From assembly GCA_007258455.2 (NCBI GenBank), contig VDFB02000003.1, positions 40,737,986 to 40,801,985 of the forward strand: a stretch of 64,000 nt of DNA, in the 5' to 3' direction. Source of the stretch: Sequoia sempervirens (taxonomy: Eukaryota; Streptophyta; Pinopsida; Cupressales; Cupressaceae). The position numbers and the translations under genes are program-made. How positions within the stretch are numbered: position 1 is the first letter of the stretch; every line of letters starts with the position of its first letter. Positions 23,510-33,555 of this stretch are shown one piece after another. The notes under the pieces were generated by a model that saw only the letters and a program-made list of their open reading frames with translations, made no database searches and was not told where the DNA came from.

Positions 23510-24046
23510 GGTTATAATTAGTTAGAATTAGAATTAAGGCTAGGGTTAAAATTAGAGTTAGAATTGGGCTACCATTAGGGTTAGCATTAGGTTTAGGGTT
23601 AGTTTTAAGGTTAGAATTAGAATTAGGATTAGGGTAAGTGTTGAAGTTAGAATCAATGTTAGGGTTAGTGTTAGAATTAGAATCAAGGTCAAGGTTAGGG
23701 TTAGAACAAAGGTTACAAGTAGACTTAGAATTAGGGATAGTGTTAGGATTAGATATATAATTACATTTAGGGTTATGGTTAGAATTAAGGAAAGAGTTAG
23801 ACTTAAAATTAGGATTAATGTTAAGATTATGAATAAAATTAGAATTAGAAGTAGGGTTAAGTTTAGAATTATGGGTAGGGTTAGTGTTAGAATGAGGGTA
23901 AAGGTTATAGTTAGAATTAGGGTTAGGGTTGGGGTTGGGGTTAGGTTTAAAATTAGAAATTTGGTCAAGATTAGTGTTAGGATTAGGACTAAGGTTGAAA
24001 TTAAGGTTAGGTGTAGGTTTAGAATTAGAGTAAGGGTTAGGGTAAA
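23510..24046 (+). repeat. Telomere-like degenerate array, fragment 2
   Basis: More than 500 bp of 6-bp units, mainly GGTTAG, AATTAG and AGTTAG variants, G-rich on the plus strand. Because the period is six, both strands stay open and give dipeptide-repeat ORFs (Leu/Thr/Ile on minus, Val/Arg/Ile on plus) that should not be read as genes. The period differs from the seven-base TTTAGGG telomere of most plants. It is interrupted by the TIR element at 24047. Confidence 0.92.
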
Positions 24047-24834
24047 TGCAAGAGTATGGGGGTCCAAACTAGGCCCCTAAGTGGCAATGAAAATTTAGAA
24101 AATTAGAGTTATGCAACTTAACATAATTTAATTTGAATAGGCTATTAACATAATTTGAAAAATATGTAAAACTAGAATTTGTAGAAAATTGAATGTAGTT
24201 TCTAAGCTATTAGTCCTTTTTTTCAAAAAAGGTAAATCTATTTGGTGAAAATTTGAAATTTCAATGCAGTAATACTAAATTTTCAAGAAAAAAAAAATGT
24301 TCGGCCACTCTAATGGGGAGAAAAAATAAATATTTTTTTCTAAATATTTCAATATAATTAGATGACACATTCTTGGATGTGACACATAATTTTTTGTAAT
24401 TTATTTGCAAGTAAATATTTAGTTATGAATTTTCTAGTAGGAATTTTTAAAAATATTAAAAACCATTTGTCCGACCACCCTAACTTGGTCAAAAAATTAT
24501 GAAATTGAATTTTTCTTTTTTCTTTCTAAACTATATATAAAGCATAGTGTGTGACACATCTTTTAGATTCAAAAAATGCAAATCTAAAAGATGTATAACC
24601 GTTTAAAAGTTATAGATGTTTTTCAATCGTCATATCAATTAGGAATTTAGTTAGAATGTATGTAGAAAATCAATAATAATTATCCATTTAATTATAAATA
24701 AGGAATATATTATATTTTTGGAAAGCTGACAATTTTCTCAATAAACCCTTTTCGTTGCATCAAATTTGGATAAAAAAAGGTCGTCAGCCACTTTTTTGTC
24801 ATATCACCACTTTTTGGACCCCCATGATCCTGCA
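24047..24834. mobile_element. TIR element copy 2, inserted in the telomere-like array
   Basis: The left terminus TGCAAGAGTATGGGGGTCC and the reverse complement of the right terminus TGCAGGATCATGGGGGTCC form a 19-bp inverted repeat with three mismatches. The interior matches the element at 1516-2291 in the opposite orientation. Telomere-like repeats flank both sides (up to 24046 and again from about 24845), so this is an insertion into the array. No transposase is encoded. Confidence 0.8.
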
Positions 24835-24844
24835 CTCACTTGTT

Positions 24845-24980
24845 AAAAAAGAATTAGGCTTTTTTAGGGTTTGAATTAGATTAATGGTTAGAATTAGAGT
24901 TAGGGTTAGCTTCATAATAGAATTATGGTAAGAAATACTATTAGACTTATAATTGAGGTTAAAATTAGAACTAATGTTAC
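24845..24980 (+). repeat. Telomere-like degenerate array, fragment 3
   Basis: The hexamer array resumes after the TIR element ('ttagggtttgaattag', 'agagttagggttagc') and ends at 24980, directly against another TGTAATGCCC terminus. Confidence 0.8.
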
Positions 24981-26425
24981 TGTAATGCCCATAATTTACA
25001 CTAGGGAAAAAACACAACTAATAATTTTTTTTTGAACAATAATACAATTTTCTAACATTTAACAACCATACATGTGCATAGTACATGCAATGCGCATTGG
25101 GTGACATTGCTTGTACAACATTGTCACTGGCACGTCGCTTGAGAGTGGGGTAAGAAAATGAAATTTTCTTTTTTTTGGGTTGGCTCCAAATATAGGGTAT
25201 ATGAGGCTCTTAACTACAAACCAAAAGTTGATACTCACTCTTGCATGGAAGTTAATGTCCTTGAAAGACCTCCATGGTACGAGTTCTAATGTGAAGAAAA
25301 ACATATAAATATCATCAAATTGATTTACTATTAATCCCAAGGGTTAATTGATGGAACTTGATAGCCCCACCCCTTTTAGCCATCTTGATGATATTGTTGG
25401 AAACCATTTAGAACAATTCACCACAACTTTTAAATATAAAAAAAAAATTTAAAAATATTTATAATTTACATGTTAATTATTATATTCTCATTTCTAATTT
25501 ATTTATTATTATCCTATATTAAATTATTATTAATTTAATTATTATATATAAATGAATTTAAAACTTATAAGATTAAATACAAATAGATACATTCAAAATA
25601 CCCTTACATTCACATATTATTAATTTCCCTAAAAAGGAAGGAAGGAAGAATATAGGTAGAGAGGTATTATTAATTGTTTTTTAAGAACCCCTAGTGTTTA
25701 GAATACGTCCTTATTTTCTTATTTAGATTAAAGGAATCTTTCCTAAGGGGATGGGAATACATACATTTCCTTCTTTTCATTTTTAAGAGCAACTAAACAT
25801 GGGATATAAGGTGAAGTAAATAATAGACAGCTCTCGCGTTGGAGGAATAAAGTGAACACTAACGTAACATATGGAGCTAAATTAAAGGTAAGGTTACAAG
25901 GTAATTTAGTGAGCACCGCCCTCATGGGTATTGACATAACTAATATCATTAAAACGTGAAGAGAATGATTTTTTTTTATTGAGCATTATATTGGATGCGT
26001 GTGACTATAACGTGGATTTCAAATCGGAAGATTCATTTCATTTTACTTTCTTATTCATTGTTTCTTTTATTCACTTTCTGCCTTATTTGCTTTACCACGG
26101 TATAATTTATTTTTCACTTTCTACATATCATAATAAAATGCATTTTAAATTTTATTTTAGTCTCTTTTTTAATCAGGCAGGCATGAACAAAACTTAACTG
26201 CGCACTGACACCCTAAATCTACTAATGTAATATTCGGATAATCAAATGTCATCTATCCCAGAATAATTACAGGCTACAAACCAAGAATCTAGTTAGAGTG
26301 GCCTCGAATATTTAAAGTTGTGTTATTTACAATGTAAATGAATTTGGTCAATAGACCCGTGTGCGAAGCTGAGTGTGTGACGTGCCAAACTTATTAGTGA
26401 TCCCAAATCCCATTTTCTCACATTT
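24981..26425. other. LTR-like terminus and AT-rich non-coding DNA
   Basis: The sequence starts TGTAATGCCC, the same ten bases that begin the interval at 18447, followed by a similar 'acactaggg' (versus 'accctagag'). The right limit is not identifiable. The rest is AT-rich with no meaningful ORF. An LTR fragment is the likely reading of the first few hundred bases. Confidence 0.35.
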
Positions 26426-26430
26426 CCTTT

Positions 26431-26837
26431 TGTTAGAATTGGCTATGGATGCCAAGATCTATGGACCAAATGGAAAGCACAAAAAGAGAGAGAATAGAAT
26501 ATGACAAGAATAAACTGTATTCAATGTCATTGATATGAGATGATTATGATTCATTACAAATGAGTTATAGCCAAGGTGAGAACATAGAAGGTCATAAGAT
26601 TATGAAAAGTGTCATAATCTTATGACATGAAACAACTATGAAGAGCTATCACTCCACTTAAGGTGGAGAGATAATCACATGATATGTCCACAAAAGGTGG
26701 AAGTGATGAGGTAATGACATGTCAAGTCCACCAAAAGTGGAAATTCTCCAACAACCTCCTATGTGGTCCCTAAGTAAACTTAACTAAGGTGTAATTATGA
26801 CCTAGGACAAGATACAACACATTTAATTACACCAACA
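26431..26837 (-). repeat. 3' LTR of the copia element
   Basis: 407 bp, TG...CA termini on the minus strand (TGTTGG...TTCTAACA), preceded in the element sense by a polypurine tract at 26838-26850. Seven mismatches and no indel relative to the 5' LTR. Confidence 0.96.
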
Positions 26838-26850
26838 CCCCCCCTTAAGT
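26838..26850 (-). promoter_or_regulatory. Polypurine tract of the copia element
   Basis: The minus strand reads ACTTAAGGGGGGGTG-type purine-rich sequence ending directly at the LTR. This is the plus-strand priming site for reverse transcription. Confidence 0.8.
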
Positions 26851-27161
26851 GCAACTTAGGGAGAATGTACACAAAAGAAAACAATGCAAGATGGGTCCTG
26901 GCTACTAGGCCATGTTAGGTACCCATGTACAAATGCAATGCAATGACAAGGAAATCTCTCACAAACGAGGAAAGGGAGAAAACCTCATGGGAAAAACTCC
27001 CCCTCAAAAGAGAGATGAAATACAAAATAGAAATGCTCTCAATGAAGAATGAGAAGGTAAAAACTCCATGTGAGGAAAAAGACCCCCCCATAAGAGAGAA
27101 GTAGAAGAGAGACAAGGTAGCCCCCCCTCAATGTTGAGTCTCCTGCAATGATGGTAGAAGC

Positions 27162-28181
27162 TCAACATTGAATGTTGAAGATGATCCAATCTCGCCGAAC
27201 AACGTTCCTCCCCTTAAGAAGAAACAAAACCAAGGATGTATGCAAGATATCATGAAGATGGATGATGAATGATGTCTCTGAAGCATGCTCAAGTGTCTCC
27301 ATGTTGATGCCGAAGGCTGACACACTCCAAACAGGCGTTCTAGGCCACACTGTTGAAGATGACAATCCAACATCTAGTAGAGATGAATGTAGAACATGAT
27401 CGAAAGACAAAGATATCCCCTCTAAAGACAAAGAAGCCCCCACCATATGTTGTCCAAAAGTATCCACACTCACGCCAATCTGAGAAGAATGATCATGTAG
27501 AGAATGAACAAGAGCGTAAAGGTGTTCCCTCACAACAACTGAAGAAGGAGCATCTTCATCAAAGCGAAGATGAATGCTATCAATGGTGTCCTCCAAATAT
27601 GCAAGATGAGACTCCATGAACAAGTTTGAAATACCTGTCAAGAAGTTATCCAAAGTAGTCATATCTAGAAGACTATGTATGTCCTGCTGCACTGAATCAC
27701 TAGGAGCCAAAACTGTAGCAACACAAGCATCATCAAGTACAACAGTAGATGGAGGAGATGAAATGCATGGCTCAAGTATTGGATCTGATGTGAGAATTCC
27801 CAAGTTCAAAAAGCCAAATGCCTCCTCTGAATCATGGTGTATGTGATCAATAGTCAAAGGAACAATGTCACCATCAGAAGAAAACTGTGCAAAGGAGTAC
27901 AACTGAGATGAATGATCAACCACCCCAGTAGCAATGATATCTCTAGTCTCCAAGTCCCGAATGATAACATAATCAGGAGTGAACTCCACAGTTCTCCCAT
28001 CTCCACCATGTGTAATTTGATAAATGGAAAGTAGATTGTTCGTCAAATGAGGAACACACAAGACATCCTGAAAAGTGTTCTCCCCAATGCTAATAGATCC
28101 CTTCCCTATTACACTCATGTATGTATTGTTTCCCATCAAGATAGGAGACAGCAAACAAGGCTGAAATGAAGAGAAGATAGT
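27162..28181 (-). pseudogene. Copia pol remnant: pre-integrase region plus unrelated C-terminal extension
   Basis: This frame continues the gag frame after a single TAG at 28182-28184. The first 80 or so residues match the segment between protease and integrase in copia polyproteins (GNNTYMSVIGKGSI, LCVPHLTNNLLSI, then IIRDLETRDIIATG). Where the integrase should start, the sequence instead becomes an Asp/Ser/His/Leu-rich stretch of about 240 residues that I do not recognise. It ends at 27162. No HHCC zinc finger or DDE triad follows. The extension may be non-coding filler that happens to be open, or an element-specific protein; its length without stops (over 200 codons) favours past coding. 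Confidence 0.7.
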
Positions 28182-29162
28182 CTATGAAGATGCCATATGA
28201 TGAGATGCTCCTGAATCTAGAAGCCATCTTCTTGATCTTGGACTTGAATGAGCACAAAGAGCTTGTCCTTTATATCCTGATATATATGTTTGACCTTTGT
28301 CCTTTTTAGACTGTTTTGAAGTAGGAGAAGAAGATTCAGACATTCTAGAAGGAAAATCAATCTTATTCTTTTTGAGAAGATTCTTCAACTCATCAATGTC
28401 CTTCTTATAACAATAATGTTCTTCATGTCCATCCTTCTTGCAATATGCACAAAAAGGTCTCTCCTTCTTTGATGATTCTCCTTTTGATGATGAGGATTCT
28501 GATTCTTTATGTGCTTCTATGGAATTTGATGTGGCTTGTGTGTTCTTCTTAGGCTTGTTCTTTGTCTTTTCTTTGCCACTTGAAGACTTCTCATCCTTTG
28601 CAACCAAGGCATATGATTTTGAAGACTTCAAAGTACCCATTTGAATAAGCTTATCTTGCTCCCTAGTGAGTTGCATAGCAAAATCTTCAAAGGAAGGCAT
28701 CTTAAACTCACTCCCAAAGGTATTCTTTGTAGCATAGAAAGTAGACACAAACACTGAATATTCAAGTCCTAGCTTTGAAAGAACACTTAAGATCAATTGT
28801 GTATCTGATTTATCAATTTTACAATTCTTCAATTGTGTTCTTAGTGACTTGAATTTGGTGATGAAGTCTTGTATGTTGTCAAAATTACATGGATTGAGAC
28901 TGATTAATTCATTCTCCAACAAATGTCCTTGAATTTCATCTGTTTTCCCAAATAATTCTGACAATGTAGTCCACATAGCCATAGGTGTATCCAATTTCTC
29001 AATGTGAAACAACAACTCAAGAGAGACATACAAGCACAAATAGCCAATGGCTTCTTCACAACTATTCAACCACTTATTCTTTTTAACTTCATCATTTTGT
29101 GGTTCACCATCAAGCCCATGAACTATCCTATACAATCTTTTTACTCTTAGCAATTTGTTCAT
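28182..29162 (-). CDS. Copia gag with zinc knuckle and protease active site
   Basis: The 326-residue ORF is a copia-type gag (UBN2-like): residues about 40-150 carry the WTTLSELFGKTDE, LENELISLNPCNFDNIQDF and LILSVLSKLGLEY signatures. A Lys/Ser-rich linker follows. A CCHC knuckle C-x2-C-x4-H-x4-C (CAYCKKDGHEEHYC) sits near residue 238. The end WLLDSGASHHMA is the start of the retropepsin with its DSG triad. Gag forms the virus-like particle and the knuckle binds element RNA. The ORF ends in TAG exactly after HMASS, in frame with the pol remnant. Family members usually read Gln or another residue there, so CAG to TAG or programmed read-through are both possible. Confidence 0.92.
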   Translation of the reverse strand: MNKLLRVKRLYRIVHGLDGEPQNDEVKKNKWLNSCEEAIGYLCLYVSLELLFHIEKLDTPMAMWTTLSELFGKTDEIQGHLLENELISLNPCNFDNIQDFITKFKSLRTQLKNCKIDKSDTQLILSVLSKLGLEYSVFVSTFYATKNTFGSEFKMPSFEDFAMQLTREQDKLIQMGTLKSSKSYALVAKDEKSSSGKEKTKNKPKKNTQATSNSIEAHKESESSSSKGESSKKERPFCAYCKKDGHEEHYCYKKDIDELKNLLKKNKIDFPSRMSESSSPTSKQSKKDKGQTYISGYKGQALCAHSSPRSRRWLLDSGASHHMASS

Positions 29163-30724
29163 TTATGATTTCCATCTAGGATAGTTGTAAGGTGTTAGAA
29201 GAGGAATTATAGATGGCTCCATGATGAAACAAGAACACAAATCAAGAGGAATGCAACCACAACCACAAGAAGAATCTCCCCCAAATTCACTCAATCAAAA
29301 AACCCCCCAAGCAATATCTGATTTGGCACTTTATATTTAGTGCGTTTACAATTGCCACTTGCCAAAAAAAGCAAAGTGGTCTTTGATCTTAGTGCTTACA
29401 AATGCCAAAATAGGCCATAGTATCAAGTACAATTTTTGGTACAAAATGAGATCAATATGATCCTACCACTGCAAACTACATGAAAAATCATGCACTTTCA
29501 AAAAAAATTGCACCCAAAAATGTTACCGTAGGAGCAAGATATGAGCTCCCGAAGTTCCCAAAATGAGGACGAAGCAACAACACCTGTGAGAATCTGAAAT
29601 TTCTGGAAAAACCAGGCACCAAAACAAAAAACTGATTGCACTAGTGCATAGAGCACGAAAAATTAGCCCAAATCAAAAAAATATTGCTCGAAAAAAGGAG
29701 TCAAAATGAAAAGATATTAGGCTTCAAAGTTTGACTGCAAAAACAAAGAGCTCATCTGTGAGGGGTAGAAAATTTTCAAAGCACTACTGACGTATTGCTG
29801 AAGTCAGCAACCCATAAAGTTAAATTTGATGGCCGTCGGGCAAAAAGAATATTCTCCTTCCTGCGGCTGAAAAATGACGGCCTCTAGCCCGTCGCTGGTC
29901 GGCCCACCTGGAAGAATCTACAAGGAATATTCCTCACAGAATATTCTCAGAATACTGCCTGCTGGATTTTGGTCAGTCACTGGTTTGCTTTATTTTTGCT
30001 GGAGTTTTATTGCACCGCCTATTTGAAATATCACTACCGGTTTTTTTATAGAGCGGTCGATGCCCGCCGTGTAGGAGAGTGGTGGGGCCCGCGTGGGCCA
30101 CGGCGGTATGCCACGTGGCTGCGGGTACCCTGGTACTCAGAGTACAGGGTATGCAGAGTACCTTTGTACTCAGAAAATTTTTTATAACCTTTTTTTTATT
30201 TGATTTTTACAATAAAGAATTCTAAAAGAATTTTATATAAAAACTGCAAAATTATTTAAAAGAAATTTTGAAAAATTATTTCACAGAAAATAACACATTT
30301 TTTTTAATAAAATCGTACCGTCGATATTTATGACCCCAAGGGGCCGTACGGCTCTCCAAGCAAAAAAATTTTTGCCTCACCGGATGACTTGCTCCAAAAT
30401 GGACGATTTGATAGTCGATCTTAGGGTTTTTGGCCCTTTTGGACACGATGGCAGGGTCGGATTTGACCCAAAATGCTCCAAAATTGCAGCTACCTTCTAG
30501 ATCTGGCAACCACTCTTCAGCTTCAAACCCTCGTAGATTTGGCCTCGTATGCCCGATTTGAACAAAACAAAAAGAAAAATTGACTATCTAGAACCTTTCG
30601 GACATAATGGTGAGCTCAAATTTGCACCAGCAGGCTTGGATATGAACCTGCAACAAAGAGCCAAGAATGGAACCTCCTCAAATCTGGAATCTCTCTTTAG
30701 AAAAAGACTCTCCAATGGCACCCA
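29163..30724 (-). other. 5' leader of the copia element
   Basis: About 1.56 kb between the primer-binding site and gag, with no long ORF. A block near 29830-30180 is markedly GC-richer than the surroundings and contains two adjacent hairpins at 30126-30173. Such leaders usually hold dimerisation and packaging signals. Confidence 0.7.
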
Positions 30725-30740
30725 ACCTGCTCTGATACCA
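30725..30740 (-). promoter_or_regulatory. Primer-binding site (initiator methionine tRNA type)
   Basis: The minus strand reads TGGTATCAGAGCAGG directly after the 5' LTR terminus. The TGGTATCAGAGC core is the standard plant site complementary to the 3' end of initiator tRNA-Met. Confidence 0.93.
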
Positions 30741-31147
30741 TGTTAAAATTGGCTATGGATGCCAAGATCTATGGACCAAATGGAAAGCACAAAAAGAGAG
30801 AGAATAGAATATGACAAGAATAAACTGTATTCAATGTCATTGATATGAGATGATTATGATTCATTACAAATGAGATATAGCCAAGGTGAGAACATAGAAG
30901 GGCATAAGATTATGACAAGTGTCATAATCTTATGACATGAGACAACTATGAAGAGCTATCACTCCACTTAAGGTGGAGAGATAATCACATGATATGTCCA
31001 CAAAAGGTGGAAGTGATGAGATAATGACATGTCAAGTCCACCAAAAGTGAAAATTCTCCAACAACCTCCTATGTGGTCCCTAAGTAAACTTAACTAAGGT
31101 GTAATTATGACCTAGGACAAGATACAACACATTTAATTACACCAACA
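30741..31147 (-). repeat. 5' LTR of the copia element
   Basis: 407 bp, minus-strand TGTTGG...TTTTAACA. The right flank CCTTT (31148-31152) completes the target duplication. Confidence 0.96.
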
Positions 31148-31152
31148 CCTTT

Positions 31153-33550
31153 GATAAGCCTTGTAGTAGCACGAGGCTCTATAGAATGTGACGTATTAGT
31201 AAATCTGACCAATCACAGGAAGGAGGGATATTACAACACCGTAAGATAGTTCCTTCTCCTAAGCGTGAAATGACATTTCAACTACCAGGGCGAGCCAATA
31301 TTCGATCTGGTCACTTCATTCAAGGCAGAATGAAGATTATACAAATATATATATAACTATATAAAATTTTGTTTTATTCAAGAGATCTAGCCTCTATTAT
31401 TTCCCAGTATTTTTCTAGCGAGTGCAACATGCCAACGACTAGGTTCAGTGAAGCTGGTGGCAGCATTATTTTGGGCTTTGCAATAATGAACACTCCACTA
31501 GGCGTATGGTTGAAACCTAAATGGGCAAGCAAGATACATTGCCATTAGTGGAACATTTGGATGGGTGTGTAAATAGGAGGAAAAGGATGTTGTTCAGGTT
31601 TCTCCTTCAGGAATGATCTGATTTCTTGTGCAAGCTATAGTCCCAGAGATAATGATGACATCTCAGATGGAAATGGTGCCTATTAAAGGCGTGATGTTAT
31701 ACTTAATCTTGGTTCAAAGGGTTCTCTTAACCTAAACGTTAGTGGCTAGCTGGTAGCCATGATGGTGAATCTTTTTACACATTGAGTGTGCAACAACCCA
31801 TTCCTTTGACTGTTGAACATAAATGATATTGTTGCACACGAATGACAATTCGAGATCTTATTTATGTTTAACCCCACAGCCTACTACACACACAGTTAAG
31901 CATATGTTTGTTCATTTGCACTGGCCTTTGATGAGTAGAGGTAAGTAATTGGGCAACAACATGAATGTGGACAATAGAGAGAAATGGTAGTAAGCTGGAT
32001 CTGCGTGGCTACGGACTTAGAGAATTGCTAATAGTTTATGATATTATTTTGGTGTTCTAGTCATAAATGTTATCATGTTCTTTATTTCATGTCTCAGAGT
32101 GCCTAACCAACAACAGTCATGGAACCTATGGTGTTACCTTGTGCAGACAAAGGTATTGGCGCAGCTAGAGGGCATTAGATTCAACATATCTACATTTCCA
32201 TGTATTCATGCTTTTCCACCATGGTTGAGATTGAAAGGAGAGGGCATGCAGCTATAGAGCTTGACGTGAAGATGCAGTGGTGAGGGAAGAAGATGGTAGA
32301 GAAGGAAGCAACAATGTAGCAAGGAAATATTAAATACAATTCTTCTAGAGAACCTTCTATCTATGGTGCTTATTCTACCTTCTCCACTCTTTGTTTGTGG
32401 TTAACCTATTTCCCTCTTTTTATTTTATTTTTGCTTCTACATCATGCAGATCAGAGCTTGACTGTATAAAGGTATTTATCTATAGGTTCTCCCTATTGTT
32501 ATAGATATGCAGATGTATTATTTTTAGTTTATTATATATATATATATATTTATTTATTTATTTTGCTACTCTAAGAGAGATCTGCCAGTACAAGGCATTC
32601 TCATCAAGGTAACCGATTTTTATTTATGATCTCATGCTTCTTTTTTTCTATGTACTATTTCCTCATGCAGAAACATTAATGAAATGAAGCCACTAGCAAG
32701 ACGCACAAAATATGCATTTAAAGAATAATTTCCATACTATTCTGCTTAAACTAAGGTAAATAAATTATATTGTTTTAGAGCAGAGTTATACTTTTCCCTG
32801 TGCTTATTCCCTACAACTGTAAGGTTTAAACTAGTAGTGTAACTATGCATACCACAGTTGCATTATAATTTACTGGATTATCTACACATCTCACTAAAAT
32901 AAGGAAGTACAGATGATTTAATGTCTCAAATATATAAATATTCTTCTGATGTCTTTTACTTATTTATTTATTTATTTTCTCTTTTTTTTTTAGACATATA
33001 TTTGGGTATTTTGTTCCAAACATTTTATTTATTTATTTTTATTGAGCAGTAAACTACATTAATAACTAGTTTTCTTTCCTTACTTTCTCTGAAATGAAAG
33101 GAAGATAAAAGAACTTATTATCAAAATAATAAAATCATTCTTTATGCATTAATTTACTAGTTTAATTTATTTTGACAGAATATTAAGTGGTAGTATTTAA
33201 ATTCAGAATAACGCTCTTTATCTTTATTGCAAAGTAAATGCATTGTTCCTAGAAAACAAAATATATGCATTTGCAATAGCAACATGAAACCTACCAAACT
33301 AAACATATATGTTTCACAACATAATACTTCATACTTGTTTAAGCCAAAAAATGAAACATAGTAACCTTATTTTCAAATTAAAATTTATTCTTTCAAAATG
33401 AAATACACATTCTTTTCAATGAAAAGATAATAAAATTAATGTAACAAGTGTTCCTTTTCACCTTCAGTTACAAAGTCACAACATCATGTAAATATACGCC
33501 ACTTTCACACATATACACTTCTCTCCCACACATATCAATAAAGATGGTTA
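31153..33550. other. Non-coding interval
   Basis: About 2.4 kb. The first kilobase (31.2-32.4 kb) is more GC-balanced, with short open stretches such as a GGSIILGFAIMNTPLGVW-encoding run near 31450, and could be an old exon or non-coding transcript. The remainder is AT-rich with ATTT/TTTA runs (32540-32565, 32955-33045). No gene model can be built. Confidence 0.4.
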
Positions 33551-33555
33551 CTTAT

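Larger units (their letters stand above)
26431..31147 (-). mobile_element. Complete non-autonomous Ty1/copia element
   Basis: Two direct 407-bp LTRs (26431-26837 and 30741-31147) bound a minus-strand internal region and are flanked by a perfect 5-bp duplication CCTTT (26426-26430 and 31148-31152). On the minus strand a primer-binding site TGGTATCAGAGCAGG follows the 5' LTR and a purine tract of A and G precedes the 3' LTR. The LTRs differ at seven positions by my reading (about 1.7 percent), so insertion was fairly recent compared with the other elements here. The body encodes gag and the protease start but no integrase, reverse transcriptase or RNase H, so mobility needed enzymes from a relative. 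Confidence 0.96.

Noticed and set aside
23558..24080. Long ORFs on both strands in the telomere-like array (169 and 101 codons)
   Set aside because: A six-base repeat without stop codons stays open on both strands. The proteins are dipeptide repeats and follow from the DNA repeat.
27353..27846. Plus-strand ORFs inside the copia element
   Set aside because: They are antisense to the open pol-remnant frame and have no domain.
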